A DNA stretch of 64,000 nucleotides from Notospermus geniculatus (Eukaryota > Nemertea > Pilidiophora > Heteronemertea > Lineidae): the NCBI GenBank assembly GCA_002633025.1, contig NMRB01000832.1, positions 157,026-221,025 on the forward strand, given 5' to 3'. The position numbers were made by a program, and so were the translations under genes. Under the pieces are notes generated by a model. It was not told the origin of the DNA. It saw only the letters and a list, made by a program, of their open reading frames with translations, and made no database searches. Of the stretch, positions 52,225-62,994 are shown piece after piece; position 1 is the first letter of the stretch, and the number at the start of each line of letters is the position of its first letter.

Positions 52225-52982
52225 ATATAGGCCTAGCCGAGTTGGATGTTGGTAATGTTCGTTAGGATCATACGGCAGTCGTGGGGCAAAACATCGTCGT
52301 AAACATCAGCATGGATAAATTAAACAACATAGGCCTACACCCGACGTGGAAATGAAAGAATACTAGTAGTCACAAATCCTGACACCGGAATATTTTATTG
52401 AAAGACAGTTTCGTCGAAACTTCGTGTTATATGGTGATAAAATTACGACACTGCAAGGAGCCCGTGAAGCACTGCAGAATGCACACACGCATAGGCACGT
52501 AAGCCTCCTGGTCTGAGGTTGGTTTGGGCCGAGAAAGTTTCCTAGCTAACACAAGAGTCTCCGCTCGACCACTACGTGGCGTGGCGGAGACTAATTATCA
52601 ATTTATAAATTTTGTGATATCATCAGATTTTACCAACTTGACCATCAAGGGTTAATATCGCTAGGCCTTTGGACTGCACTTAATGTGACGGTAGGCCTTG
52701 AATTCAATGATTTTACCCACCAGATTTTTTTTTGTTTCGTTTAGCTGTTTTTTGTTTCTATTATTACATGTATATTATTTTAGAACCAAAATTCATCTTA
52801 CGTCTACTTATCGATTGTTCAACACAAAAGATAAATATCACACTTTGACTTGAGTATGTTTATGAATATGGATGGACCAGGAGTATAAGCTACTTATCAA
52901 ATGATACAGGCGACACTGATAAAACCTGCGGTGTTGAGAATAGGTCGACCACATGAAGTCGCTTGCAAGACCTTATTAGTTG
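52225..52982. other. no gene recognised
   Basis: No ORF of note and no element ends; AT-rich in its second half. Confidence 0.4.
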
Positions 52983-53194
52983 CACAGGAGTTTGTCTAGA
53001 AATACATTTAAAAAAACGTTTTATTGATCACCCTGTATATCGTGTGTACTAATATACACTGCCAACCCCCATACACCTACACTATATACACAGAGTATAT
53101 GGGGGTGGGCGTGTACATGTACATTAGTACACACGATATACAAGGTGATCAATAAAACGTGCTTTTTTAATGTCTTTCTAGACAAACTCCTGTG
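52983..53194. mobile_element. 212-bp foldback, CACAGGAGTTTGTCTAGA ends
   Basis: Arms of about 75 bp: CACAGGAGTTTGTCTAGAAA and GTTTTATTGATCACC are mirrored at the right, including ATATCGTGTGTACTAAT. No clear TSD. Confidence 0.9.
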
Positions 53195-53269
53195 AATATT
53201 TAGTGGGGCGCTGGTGCGACCATGCTCCACTCCAACAACTCATTACCAGTATTTTTTTACACAAACAAG

Positions 53270-53510
53270 TACTCTAAACTCCCACATTTACCTGTCCCAT
53301 TCCTGAACTAGGAACTAGGAAAAAATGACTTAATCCTGAGTTGAAGATAATGGGGTGGGGGTATGGTCAGAAACAGTAATGTTCTGTGTCCACTTACTTG
53401 CCCCACTCCCGAGCCTGGCAAAGAATGACAGCGGTGCGATATCTTCCAACTTAGGGTTTGGTCATTTTTTCCGAGTTCAGGAATGGGACAGGTAAGTGGA
53501 GTATATTGTA
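53270..53510. mobile_element. TIR element, TTACCTGTCCCATTCCTGAA arms
   Basis: TTACCTGTCCCATTCCTGAA is mirrored by TTCAGGAATGGGACAGGTAA, with further pairing GGAAAAAATGAC/GTCATTTTTTCC. Confidence 0.85.
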
Positions 53511-53591
53511 AAATTCTGAATAGCTGAAAATCTGAAGGGTGCCATGCCTTTGACACCGACTGCAACCGTGGTGGCAGACGAAGTAGGCCTC

Positions 53592-54393
53592 CATCGGGTG
53601 GCCCAAAATAATGGACTTCCGAATTTCAAACAATTTGAACATCCTTTAGCCGGTCATATACATACATGTACACAATGTATAATCTCCACAACTGTCACAA
53701 TAGGCAAGTGATATTTAATGTCTTGCATATAAGCTACATTGTATATAGGCCTATGACAAAAATCAAACGCATAGCTTTATCTCAGTACAAATGCTGATGA
53801 ATTGGAATTGACATGGTGAAAAATGCAATACAGGTGTAAAGGGAAAGAATGTCCTAGGAAAAACTGTCCTGGGAACAAAAGATCGTATTGTTACATTCTA
53901 ATCTCTGGCGATTGGTTTCTATACCCATGCCGCTTATTCCGTCATTCAACAATAGAAGTGGACACTTTTTACAGGGGGGACACTCTTTACTGCCACACCT
54001 GTATATCCACCCTCATAAATCATTTCAAATTATGGCTTATATTTCTTATTTTAATTCCTCGCCATTTGTACAGGGATAAAGTTATTTTTGTCAAAAATAC
54101 CTGTGAACCTTACGATATAAAGCACTAAATGTATCTGGCCTACTACAACAATTGTGGAAAAATTATGGGTGTTCCCTTTTTTCAAAACATTTTCGCGCCG
54201 CATGTCATTTTTAGATATGCTTGTAATTTTCTTTTTGCAATTTGAAATTTTTTTCAATATTTTAAATTTGCCAAAATTATATGTTCATGTAATAACCATC
54301 ATCGTAAAGTGTACAAAATTTCATTGAAGAGCCCACCAAACTTACGACGTTGTTGGATTTTGAATTTAGTCCACTTTTTTGGGCCACCCGATG
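53592..54393. mobile_element. 802-bp TIR element, CATCGGGTGGCCCAAAA ends
   Basis: CATCGGGTGGCCCAAAATAA is mirrored by TTTTTTGGGCCACCCGATG. GGGTGGCCCAAAAAA also occurs at 47502 and 49391. A 101-codon plus ORF (53823-54128) has scattered cysteines but no recognised domain. Confidence 0.82.
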
Positions 54394-54489
54394 TTTCAGA
54401 AAGGAACGTCTCATAAACAACGCACGTGTAGCCTATATCTACGTGTATATCATTTTTTTAAAACACAGTGCAGCAATTTTTGGGCGTAC

Positions 54490-54653
54490 AGGTGTGACAG
54501 GATTCTAGGACCCCAGGAGTCCCAAATCCGGTTTTATTTTTCAACAAGGGATTAGGATACGTGGCTATAGAGACCATGAACAGTATACCCTCACAGCAGC
54601 AGACTTTTGTATCTAGGACCTACATTCCACGGACCCCCATTCCCTTCACACCC
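54490..54653. mobile_element. diverged CCGGTGTGACAG MITE
   Basis: AGGTGTGACAGGATTCTAGG at the left and CACACCCGT at the right. Interior similar to 9336-9502 (GGATTAGGATACGTGGCTAT against GGATTATAATACTTATATGG). Confidence 0.65.
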
Positions 54654-55582
54654 GTAGGCCTACGCCGTTGTTGATCGGTACGGTACGGTTATAATGTACT
54701 TTGCAGTTAGACAATGCTAGTCATCACTAATTCACCAGATAATTTTCAACCGCAACAAAAAAAACGACGCACGGTGTTTCCAAAGCAAATAAGGCCACCC
54801 TCACCTAACGTCTGACCTTTGTTTCTTTATCGTCTGCATATATCAGCTGACGTCTTGCCTTCATTTCATCATCCGCAGTCATTTATCATCATCAGAATAT
54901 GACAAGAGACAACACCCATCCATGATCCGTGAAATTCCAAACTCGCTAGCCCAGCGGTACGGCGTTCCGCGTTTTCGGTTTGCTCCACTTGTACCACTGG
55001 CTTCAAACGCCCTCATCACTTCTGCTCGGAATGACCAGAATGAATAAAAACTGATCTACAGCTAGTTTTCCACCCCAATAAAATCATAATCGTACTGTCA
55101 AGTTTAGGAGTGTACCAAAACACCGAACACACCATGATTTGTAAACATTTGTACTTTTTTGCGGCGGATCACACGTATGGCTGTGTTTCGGTTCGGTCGT
55201 TCCGGCAGAAATAGTTTCTATTTTAGAAGCAACCAAATCGATGGACTAATCAGCTTCGTCGAATTTGATCACATGATTTTGTGAGTGTAAACATAACCAC
55301 GTGCAACAAGGAGGCAGTCATCTTAAATGACGTCATTCCTACGCGAAAAGAAGTACATTGTACGGGGCACTGACGTTTGAAGGCAGAGTCAGTAGGGTGA
55401 AACCGTCTGACCTCTGCGTTGGAGATTGGTGAAATTCATGATTTTGGTTTTTGTCCAATACTTTGGGACCTCGATGAAAGCCCCCAGTCTTGTACATATA
55501 CTGCACCTTTTCGCAATTTCAAACAGCAAGAAGTTCGACAGACTTTTAAACGCAACATATTTTAGATAGGACTTTAATTTAA
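54654..55582. other. no gene recognised
   Basis: Short ORFs only and no clear repeat arms. Confidence 0.4.
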
Positions 55583-55659
55583 AGGGAGACATGCGAAAAA
55601 TATTGCCCAACGGACACAAGTTGTCTTTGTTTTGATTAGCGCACAGCGCCGTCTGTTAG

Positions 55660-55898
55660 TACGCGGTGACACTACGCTATTGCACAGGCCCCCGGAGAAC
55701 GATCAGTGAGTTTAGAACACGTATCTAACCAATCGTATCTAAAAAACACAACACGTATCTAAAAACACACCACGAGCTCACAAATTCGTGAGCTCGAGGT
55801 GTGTTTTTTTACAAACTAGTGCTTTTTGGTTAGATTCGTGTTCTAAACTCACTGATCGTTCTCCGGGGGCCTGTGCTATAGCGTAGTGTCACCGCGTA
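55660..55898. mobile_element. 239-bp foldback inside the 55583 element
   Basis: TACGCGGTGACACTACGCTA is mirrored by TAGCGTAGTGTCACCGCGTA; arms continue GCACAGGCCCCCGGAGAACG and CACTGATCGTTC for about 63 bp. Confidence 0.93.
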
Positions 55899-55902
55899 TT
55901 AA

Positions 55903-56199
55903 AGGTGCTCTAGTTCGAATTGTAAACATTATGGTGTGCCACCTATTGTCAACTTCTGGTACTAACAAATCAGATAAAATCGAATTAAATCTCGCCTTTC
56001 ACAACTTTTTGTTTGTTTTTGAGCGTAAAATCATAAATATATTTCAGTTACAAGAATATTTATCAAGATAGATATAAAAATAGATAACATTAATGTTTTG
56101 GTATACACGGTGCTGCCACCTGCCTGAGGAAAAATAACTATTATAATCAACCATGTAAATAAACAAACCGTAATGTTTACAATTCGAACTAGAGCACCT
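55903..56199. mobile_element. 297-bp TTAA-flanked MITE, second copy of the 27295 family
   Basis: TTAA at 55899 and 56200; AGGTGCTCTAGTTCGAATTG to CAATTCGAACTAGAGCACCT. Inverted relative to 27295-27599. Confidence 0.93.
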
Positions 56200-56465
56200 T
56201 TAACAGACGGCGCTGTGCGCTAATCAAAACAAAGACAACTTGTGCCCGCCGGGCAATATTTTTCGCATGTCTCCCTTTAACTAGCCTACCTGGGGGCAGA
56301 GATATTTCTCGGCTATGAATTAACTTGACAAAACCCCAGAGACTACTGTAGTGCAATTGAAGGACCAAAAGCATCACTCTAACGATGCCGTGGACCCCTC
56401 CAGAGATTTCGATGAATGGTTAGAGCAAGCCACCCTTCAATCCATCCTGAGAACATCAGGGGCTA

Positions 56466-57152
56466 AGCCGCTCTCACACGTGCGACAATTTGCGTGCGAT
56501 TGTATTTTTCTACGTTACGCAAACAATCGCAGAAATTATCGCAGATTTGTCGCAGACATGTCGCAGGCGTAGCGCAGAATTGTCGTAAACTTAAAGCCTC
56601 ACTGTATTGAATTCCCAGAAAGTGCTTACGTCCTCCGACGTTAGTGTAGTGTAAAACGTACTATGGTCTATCTGAATACATTAGATCTCTGCCTTCAGTT
56701 TTTTCAATGTGTGCTGAAAACTAGGGCTTGATTCTTTGAAGTACGTATCAGGCAAGTATTTTGGTGACCTTCAAGAGGCTATGAGACCTATGCCTGCACT
56801 CTCCTAACACTTTGAAAATATCGTAAAACAGCGAGGCTTTAACGATAATCAGCGTTTGTTGGCGTTCACTTGCGGTTGTTTGCGACCATCTGGCGACAAT
56901 ACGGGTTTTCTGTCTGCAGCCTCTTCAGTCGACACCGATAATTTGGGGTTATAAACGATTTTTGGCGACATTTTGCGACAATCTGCGGTTGCTTTGCGAT
57001 AAGTTGCGACAGGGTTAAATTTTTTGAACATTTCCAAAATTTCCAGGCGATTGCCTGCAATATTATCGCAAGGGCTGCAATTTGCGACAGTACACCTGCG
57101 ATTGTCTATCGCAATTAAACGCAGGCCAACTGTCGCACGTGTGAGAGTGCCT
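56466..57152. mobile_element. TIR element, CTCTCACACGTGCGACA ends
   Basis: GCCGCTCTCACACGTGCGAC is mirrored by GTCGCACGTGTGAGAGTGCC. The flanks are TAA-like and TTA-like. Interior rich in TTGCGAC/GTCGCAA. It starts beside a CATCCTGAGAACATCAGGGG fragment (56445-56464) and holds the nested MITE below. Confidence 0.85.
56595..56838. mobile_element. nested TTAA-flanked MITE, AGCCTCACTG ends
   Basis: TTAA at 56591 and 56839; AGCCTCACTGTATTGA pairs with AAAACAGCGAGGCT. Confidence 0.8.
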
Positions 57153-57154
57153 TA

Positions 57155-57284
57155 AGGTCTCGGGCCACTTGTGCGTTTTGCGCTGCGTGATGCGTCAAAG
57201 CTTTTGTTATTTTCCGCCGTTCTGCTTCCTAACAAAGGATTTGACGCATCACGCAGCGCAAAACGCACAAGTGACCCGAGACCT
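57155..57284. mobile_element. 130-bp foldback with TTA TSD, AGGTCTCGGGCCACTTGTGC ends
   Basis: Arms of about 50 bp, near perfect, including GTTTTGCGCTGCGTGATGCG; TTA at 57152 and 57285. It abuts the previous element and shares its TTA. Confidence 0.93.
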
Positions 57285-57628
57285 TTAACATCACATACAG
57301 CATGCAGTCATGATTCGAACCGGTAGGCCTACCTGATTTATTTTGTGAATAAGTCACCGTCAATTATGTCAGTTCATTCAAGTTGTCTGATGAATGAAAA
57401 TCTTCACATTGGCCGAGGCCATGATAAGTATGGCCTAAGACCGAATTTAATTAATTGACAGGCAATTGATTTCCTAATTAGATAGACTTGAGAGATATTG
57501 AAATACAATGTGACCGCTGTTATCAATTTCTTTCCCTTATCAGAGGTCAATAACGACCCTTAGGCTCGTATCCTCTGTGCGATTACGGACAACTCGTCGA
57601 TTGTGAAATACAAACTTCACCGAGATGC
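57285..57628. other. no gene recognised
   Basis: Nothing beyond short AT-rich sequence. Confidence 0.4.
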
Positions 57629-57694
57629 CAAGATCCACTGTCGCGATTTCATTGCGGTCTACTTGCGATGGGTTGCGGTGATCGCAACTCCACC

Positions 57695-58022
57695 ACAGAA
57701 AAAAGAAATCAACTCGAGTGGAGACTCAGATCTCACTATAGGGACAAAATGGTTCGAAATACTGTTTGACTCAAAATGAAACCGAAAATATTTCGGCCCG
57801 AGACAATGACATCTCAATCTGAGCCTTTTATCTCAAAATGAAACGGAAAATATTTTGGGCCGAGAGACTGACAGTCTCATTCTGAGATTACTCAACTCAG
57901 ATTGAGATGTTATTGTCTCGGGCAGAAATATTTTCTGTTTCATTGTGAGTCAAAATTTTTTCGAACCATTTTGTCCCTAGTGAGATCTGAGTCTCCACTC
58001 GAGTTGATTTCTTTTTTCTGTG
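57695..58022. mobile_element. 328-bp foldback, CACAGAAAAAAGAAATCAAC ends
   Basis: The arms run TCGAGTGGAGACTCAGATCT and GGGACAAAATGGTTCGAA, mirrored at 57960-58022. Inner arms contain TGACTCAAAATGAAAC and GGCCCGAGACAATGACATCT. It lies within the cluster above. Confidence 0.92.
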
Positions 58023-58215
58023 CGCAGGCGTGCCTCCGGCAAGCTTGCGTTGGGGTTGCGGCAACAACCACCGCAAGCGATCGCAAGTAGGGAACCTGAT
58101 CCACCTTTGCGATTTACGCATGCTCCATACCAGAAGAAAAATGGACGCAGTCTTTTGCTTTGGCCACTCATCTTCAGCAAAAGCCACACTGGCATTGGCT
58201 TTCTTCCGTGCTATA

Positions 58216-58364
58216 AGCGGCGAATCCACTGTCGCGATCTTGGCTTGAGACGGGATTGCGTTCCCTTGCGATCACCTTATATGGCGATCGGAAGTCCTTA
58301 TAAGGTGATCGCAAGGGAACGCAACCCCGTCTCAAGCCAAGATCGCGACAATGGATTCGCCGCT
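58216..58364. mobile_element. 149-bp AGCGGCGAATCC foldback, copy 3
   Basis: ATA (degraded TTA) and TTA flank AGCGGCGAATCCACTGTCGC and its near inverse; centre GGCGATCGGAAGTCC. Confidence 0.93.
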
Positions 58365-58367
58365 TTA

Positions 58368-58516
58368 AGCGGGTGATCCACTGTCGCGATTTTGGCTTGA
58401 GACGCGGTTGCGTTCCATTGCGGTTACCATATAAGGACTTCCGATTGCCATATAAGGCGATCGCAAGGCACCGCAACCCCGTCTCAAGCCCAAATCGCGA
58501 CAGTGGATTCGCCGCT
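58368..58516. mobile_element. 149-bp AGCGGCGAATCC foldback, copy 4
   Basis: Shares the TTA at 58365 with copy 3 and has TTA at 58517. Almost identical to 49988-50136. Confidence 0.94.
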
Positions 58517-58734
58517 TTACTGTAATGAAGTCACGTGAAGAAATTGCTTGGTCTGATTGGATGACAAATTGAAGCGAGGCCGACGGCGAGCTTGCGGTCT
58601 GCGACTAAATAAAACATGTTTGACATCACCGCAACCCACCGCCAGCAAGGATTTCCACAGCAGGTTGGACGGGATTTTTGCCGCAATCCTGCCGGCGATA
58701 ATGCCGCAACTCCTGGTCGACTGCGGCGGTGTTA

Positions 58735-58883
58735 AGCGGGTGATCCACTGTTGCGATTTGGGCTTGAGACGGGGTTGCGTTCCCTTGCGATTACCTTATA
58801 AGGACTTCCGATTGCCATATAAGGTAATCGCAAGGGAACGCAACCCCGTCTCAAGCCAAGATCGCGACAGTGGATTCGCCGCT
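58735..58883. mobile_element. 149-bp AGCGGCGAATCC foldback, copy 5
   Basis: TTA at 58732 and 58884; centre ATAAGGACTTCCGATTGCC as in copies 2 and 4. Confidence 0.94.
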
Positions 58884-59084
58884 TTACTGCTCCTTTCCCT
58901 GCGGTCGGCGGAGGTGATTGCCGCAACCTCACCGCAAGCCCCACGCCGGCGTGCCGCCGACCAAAATCGCAACAGTGGATCACCCGCTCTAGCACAGTGC
59001 GACCACCCGACACCTCACCAAATTCAAACTGTAGCCTAGTATGAGGCGCCATGTGGGAATTTAATTGTTTACCAAAATTATTTG

Positions 59085-59320
59085 AAATAATATCATTGTT
59101 TCAAAACCATAAATGTACGTATTTTGACTTATTTCATCCAATAAAAGTATAAACAAAACCATGGAATTATTTTTCAAACCCGGGCATGAATTAGACTAAA
59201 CATATGGTTTCATTCCATGAAACTTAGACAAATTCATGGTTTTGAAAACATACCTGCTTTCAAACCATAACAAAATCATTTCAAACCATGAAGTTCATGC
59301 AAATTCATGGTTTGCAAATC
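59085..59320. repeat. scattered AAACCATGAA / TTCATGGTTT motifs
   Basis: At least six decamers resembling AAACCATGAA occur in both orientations (near 59158, 59205, 59235, 59265, 59283, 59307) in AT-rich sequence. Non-coding. Confidence 0.65.
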
Positions 59321-59711
59321 ACGAAAAATCGGCAAAACACGTTATTATTTGAAGTGATAATTATTATGTGGGTGATAGTAAAAAAAACTCTGAATTTATT
59401 ACAGTACTTGCTACATGTAGCCCCATGAGAAGTGTTCACTGTGTAGCGGAGCCGTTACATTCTGCCACACTGAATAGGCTCCTGTCGCACCGACAGTAGT
59501 AAAATCTCTACTGACAACATGGGAGCCCTGGGAGAAAATCTCCCAGTACAATGGAGCCCTTCATGTTTTAGAAAATCACCGGTGTAGCAAATCCTGCAAT
59601 TATTCCTGAACAAACAATTGTATCAATATGCCGTTGTTCTTAATCGGCCACGTGCGCAATTAAACACACGCACAATCAGGCCGCCAATTGTTTGCCGGAT
59701 TATTGTAGCGT

Positions 59712-59822
59712 GGCCAGTGACGGAAACTACCGAGGGCTACATCTATTCGTCGAATAGATGTCGCCAGGCCTGTGACGGAAACTTCCGATGGCTACAAGTA
59801 TTCGTCGAATAGATGTAGCCAG
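59712..59822. repeat. 55-56-bp tandem duplication with palindromic core
   Basis: GTGACGGAAAC and TATTCGTCGAATAGATGT recur in two units (59712-59767, 59768-59822). The core ATCTATTCGTCGAATAGAT is a perfect palindrome in unit 1 except for the centre. Confidence 0.88.
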
Positions 59823-60057
59823 ACAAAAGATCAGAAACGGAAGGAACTACAATAGAGAGGTTCTGCAACCTTACGTTTTGCCGCACATTTTACGTTGTGC
59901 ATTTTGAAAGCACTTTTCCTGTGGACGAGTCATTGCAAGGTCATTTTATTGGAGAGACAAAGTAGCATTTTTGCACGCACACAGCCTGCATGTACGTTGA
60001 AAATAGCGTTATGTCCCTGGCACAGGAATAACTTTTTCACCCAGTTTTCTGAATAAT

Positions 60058-60093
60058 ACCAAAAATAGATCATCCTCTCTAATCTATTTTTGG
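60058..60093. repeat. 13-bp hairpin ACCAAAAATAGAT
   Basis: ACCAAAAATAGAT, a 10-base loop, then ATCTATTTTTGGT. It could form in RNA or DNA; no terminator context. Confidence 0.75.
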
Positions 60094-60501
60094 TAATACT
60101 CATTCGGGGCTCATGCAGTGAATAAAGATACACAAATCAAGTCCCTTTTAGGCTGACTAAGAAGAGTGGATGAAAAATTTGATCATTTGATCGTGGTGGA
60201 AAATCGATTCCTCAAAGATTTGATCATACCACGATGCCAACCTCAACAAAAGGATAGACATTTCTAATCCTGAACGACCAATGAGATACATGTACGAGTA
60301 AGGTGCGAGGCATTCGGACTTCGTGAAGACTGCTTTTAATTTCACTTTTATTGGACGCATTGAAGTCTAGATTGTTAACTGGCAGCCCTAAAAACCTGCC
60401 GCTGGTACATGTATGGTATAAAAGCCATTACACAGCATGCAGACGTCGTTTATATCATACCAGGAAATTATTAAAATGAGTGGTTATCTCTTCTCACATT
60501 A

Positions 60502-60745
60502 AGGGCTCCGCACACTGCCGACTAAAATGGGGGCGACTACCGATGCGACTACTACGTCACCTGCCGTAGTTACCTTTGCGGTCGATCAATGATGTCATCC
60601 ACGACATCACTGATCTTCCAAAGAAGCATTTGTCGCAAACGAGTCAACAAAAACTAAAAAATCTGAAAAATGTTCAGTCGCTTCTGTGGTCGCAAGGCCG
60701 GTCGCCTACAAAATCGCTCGAAAAATCGCTAGTGTGCGGTGCCCT
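60502..60745. mobile_element. 244-bp TIR element with TTA TSD, AGGGCTCCGCACACT ends
   Basis: AGGGCTCCGCACACT pairs with AGTGTGCGGTGCCCT; TTA at 60499-60501 and 60746-60748. PIF/Harbinger-like TSD. Inside, GACATCACTGATC/GATCAATGATGTC pair weakly. Confidence 0.88.
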
Positions 60746-60748
60746 TTA

Positions 60749-62138
60749 GAGAGAGAAAGCAATGACAATTTCTCCCATCACACCAGAGGCCAAATTAGAC
60801 CAAATCCTCCCCTAACACCACGACGGAAATGGAAGGTGAGGTGGGAAAGGGAATGCACAATATTGAATATATATGCTTGGGCATATGTTTGGCTTTCTGA
60901 CTAATTACGTCAATGAATTACATGGCATAAATTAATTTTATTGCCTAGGCAAAAATTCTGTATATTGGCCTAGGTCTATATAATCGGCCTATCTGCCAGA
61001 GCACAAATTATCCGTTGTCAAGGGCGTATTATTCCTTTCTCGAAGACAGAAACTCAGTTCTACCAGGAACTCCACAAATGCATTTGTTTGATTTTGCTGA
61101 ACGGGAGAGCCAAGAGGTACAATATCAGTCATGATGTACTTGTTTATCATGCCGTCAGCACTTCAACAATTGCATTGACCTCCCAGACAATGCATGCCAT
61201 TACATCGAATCGACCCGCGAAGAGATTTGTCTTCCGTGTGCGATTAGCTTTACTCCGATGTTTGCTTTTGAATTATCCGTGCCCTTTGTGCCATTGACTT
61301 AACATAGTCCGAAATGTGTCCCAAACACATACATTGTACACTCACTGGCCAAGTATTGCAATTAGTTTTTTTCTTAATTTCTCGGTTGTAGTCAACATCA
61401 GCCTTTGATTTTCAAGTGTGGATGTGATACGTTGAGGTGAAATAAGGAAAAGTGAANTTTCATACAAACCAGCACTTCTTTTAAAACCAAAATACCGTAA
61501 GACAGTCTCCTCATATTATACTGTACACATAGGCCGCTCTTTGTAGGTTTTAAACCCTAACTAAGGAGGAGATAGGGCAGAGAGTCCGGTCCACCGTAAC
61601 TGTGTACAGTCATTACATAGCAGGTATAGCAGATAACAGGTCAACTCAGGTTGATAACAAAATCCAACATGGCTACCGTCCATTATAGTATAGATGCTAG
61701 ATTTGTAAGTTGAACCTTTATGTTTGATTCCTTTATGGTATTACACACAGTTTTGTGTTTTTCAAAATATCGTCCTTTTTATCATGTTCTTTGTTTCTCC
61801 CATTTATCTGTGAAAGGATTGGTAATTTTTCTAAATCTTGAATATTAGGCCTATTAGGAGTATGCATCCATGTTTCTAGTCTCCATATGGACTTTTGGTC
61901 ATCTTTCTTTCAGTGAAGTGGTAGAGAACCAGTTGTTGTCGATAATCCTATAGGCCTAATAAGCACATTGGGATAGCAACAAGGAAAACTGTTATACCTG
62001 GACAACAGAAGCCCTTTGTGCCTAGTTTTGAGGTTTACTGCAATGACAACACGGTCCAATCCCGCCGGTGCCAGAGACCCTTAGAGTAAACAGGATTATT
62101 AATACTAATCCTTTCGTTTGGTTTACCACAAGGATCAC
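60749..62138. other. no gene recognised; CXXC1-intron-like 38 bp
   Basis: N at 61457. At 61701-61738 ATTTGTAAGTTGAACCTTTA matches CXXC1 intron 579-619. Otherwise no exon or element ends. Confidence 0.5.
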
Positions 62139-62758
62139 AGAGTGGGTGAGAACCAGAGCCTACTATCTAGCATTTCGCTCAAAAATGTAGTGCCTTCTGA
62201 CATGGAGTAGTTTTTTCTGCCAAAGTCTACTATAATGTAGTTCCATCAGTCACTCATAGGTGGCAGCACCCTACCAACTATTCCAAATCCAAGATGGCAG
62301 CCCCCAGTGCCACGTGGATCATCTTATACTACCAAAAAAATGAGGCTTCAGGACGTTGTGAACCAGCTTGATGAGGAAAAACTGTCTACTGATTCACCTC
62401 ATTATCAGAACTTGGCAGATGCACCAGACGCAACTTCAAACATGCTATTGTATTGCTATCCACAGTCAGAGTTCAGGACCTTGGCAAATTTGTTGGTGCC
62501 AGAACCTACTACAATGTATCTCCAAAAATTGCCCAAAACACATTCTTTTGGCAAATATTTTTGGCTTGTTTTTATTATGGACACATAACATGAACTATAA
62601 ACTATCTTTATCCATAAATATAAAAAATCTGACAATCCTCTGAATTTAGAGAAATAAAAATCTTTGGAGCTGTTTGTCTCAAAAAATGAAATTTGTGGGT
62701 TAGAATTGTCTCAAAAAATGAAATTTGTGGGTTAGTAGACTCTGGTTCTCACCCACTC
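62139..62758. mobile_element. TIR-bounded region with unassigned ORF
   Basis: AGAGTGGGTGAGAACCAGAG is mirrored by CTCTGGTTCTCACCCACTCC, continuing to CCTACTA/TAGTAGACTC. The plus ORF 62307-62588 (MPRGSSYTTKKMRLQDVVNQ at its start) has no known domain. A 32-bp unit with TCTCAAAAAATGAAATTTGT is doubled at 62677-62735. Confidence 0.6.
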
Positions 62759-62849
62759 CTTTGTACTCGTACTTGCACCAATGTTTATCTCTGTCAGAAT
62801 AAAGTCAGTTGTGAAATCGACGAGTCAAGTTGTTTCTTCGCACCCTCTG

Positions 62850-62994
62850 CAATTCCCTGGTTCAACCAGAACAACAGGCAATTCCCTGGTTCAACCAGAA
62901 CAACAGGCAATTCCCTGGTTCAACCAGAACAACAAGCAATTCCCTGGTTCAACCAGAACAACAAGCAATTCCCTGGTTCAACCAGAACAACAAT
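62850..62994 (+). repeat. 29-bp minisatellite, five units
   Basis: CAATTCCCTGGTTCAACCAG plus AACAACAGG, repeated five times almost without change (62850, 62879, 62908, 62937, 62966). Because 29 is not a multiple of 3, all three frames stay open and read the same cycling peptide. Confidence 0.97.

Larger units (their letters stand above)
55583..56276. mobile_element. TTAA-flanked foldback hosting two other elements
   Basis: TTAA at 55579 and 56277. Arms of about 76 bp: AGGGAGACATGCGAAAAATA, ACAAGTTGTCTTTGTTTTGA and GCGCACAGCGCCGTCTGTTA, mirrored at 56203-56276. What should be a small loop holds two complete inserts. Confidence 0.93.
57629..58990. repeat. cluster of GATCCACTGTCGCGAT-related elements
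   Basis: Ends related to the 149-bp family (AGATCCACTGTCGCGATTTC at 57629; AATCGCAACAGTGGATCACC at about 58966-58985) bracket several GCAACCGCAAG-rich segments, one foreign foldback and three intact 149-bp copies. ORFs here are palindrome shadows. Confidence 0.75.

Noticed and set aside
58557-59052. Overlapping ORFs of 160 and 106 codons on opposite strands
   Set aside because: They are mirror translations of the 149-bp palindromes (the same peptide pieces recur on both strands).
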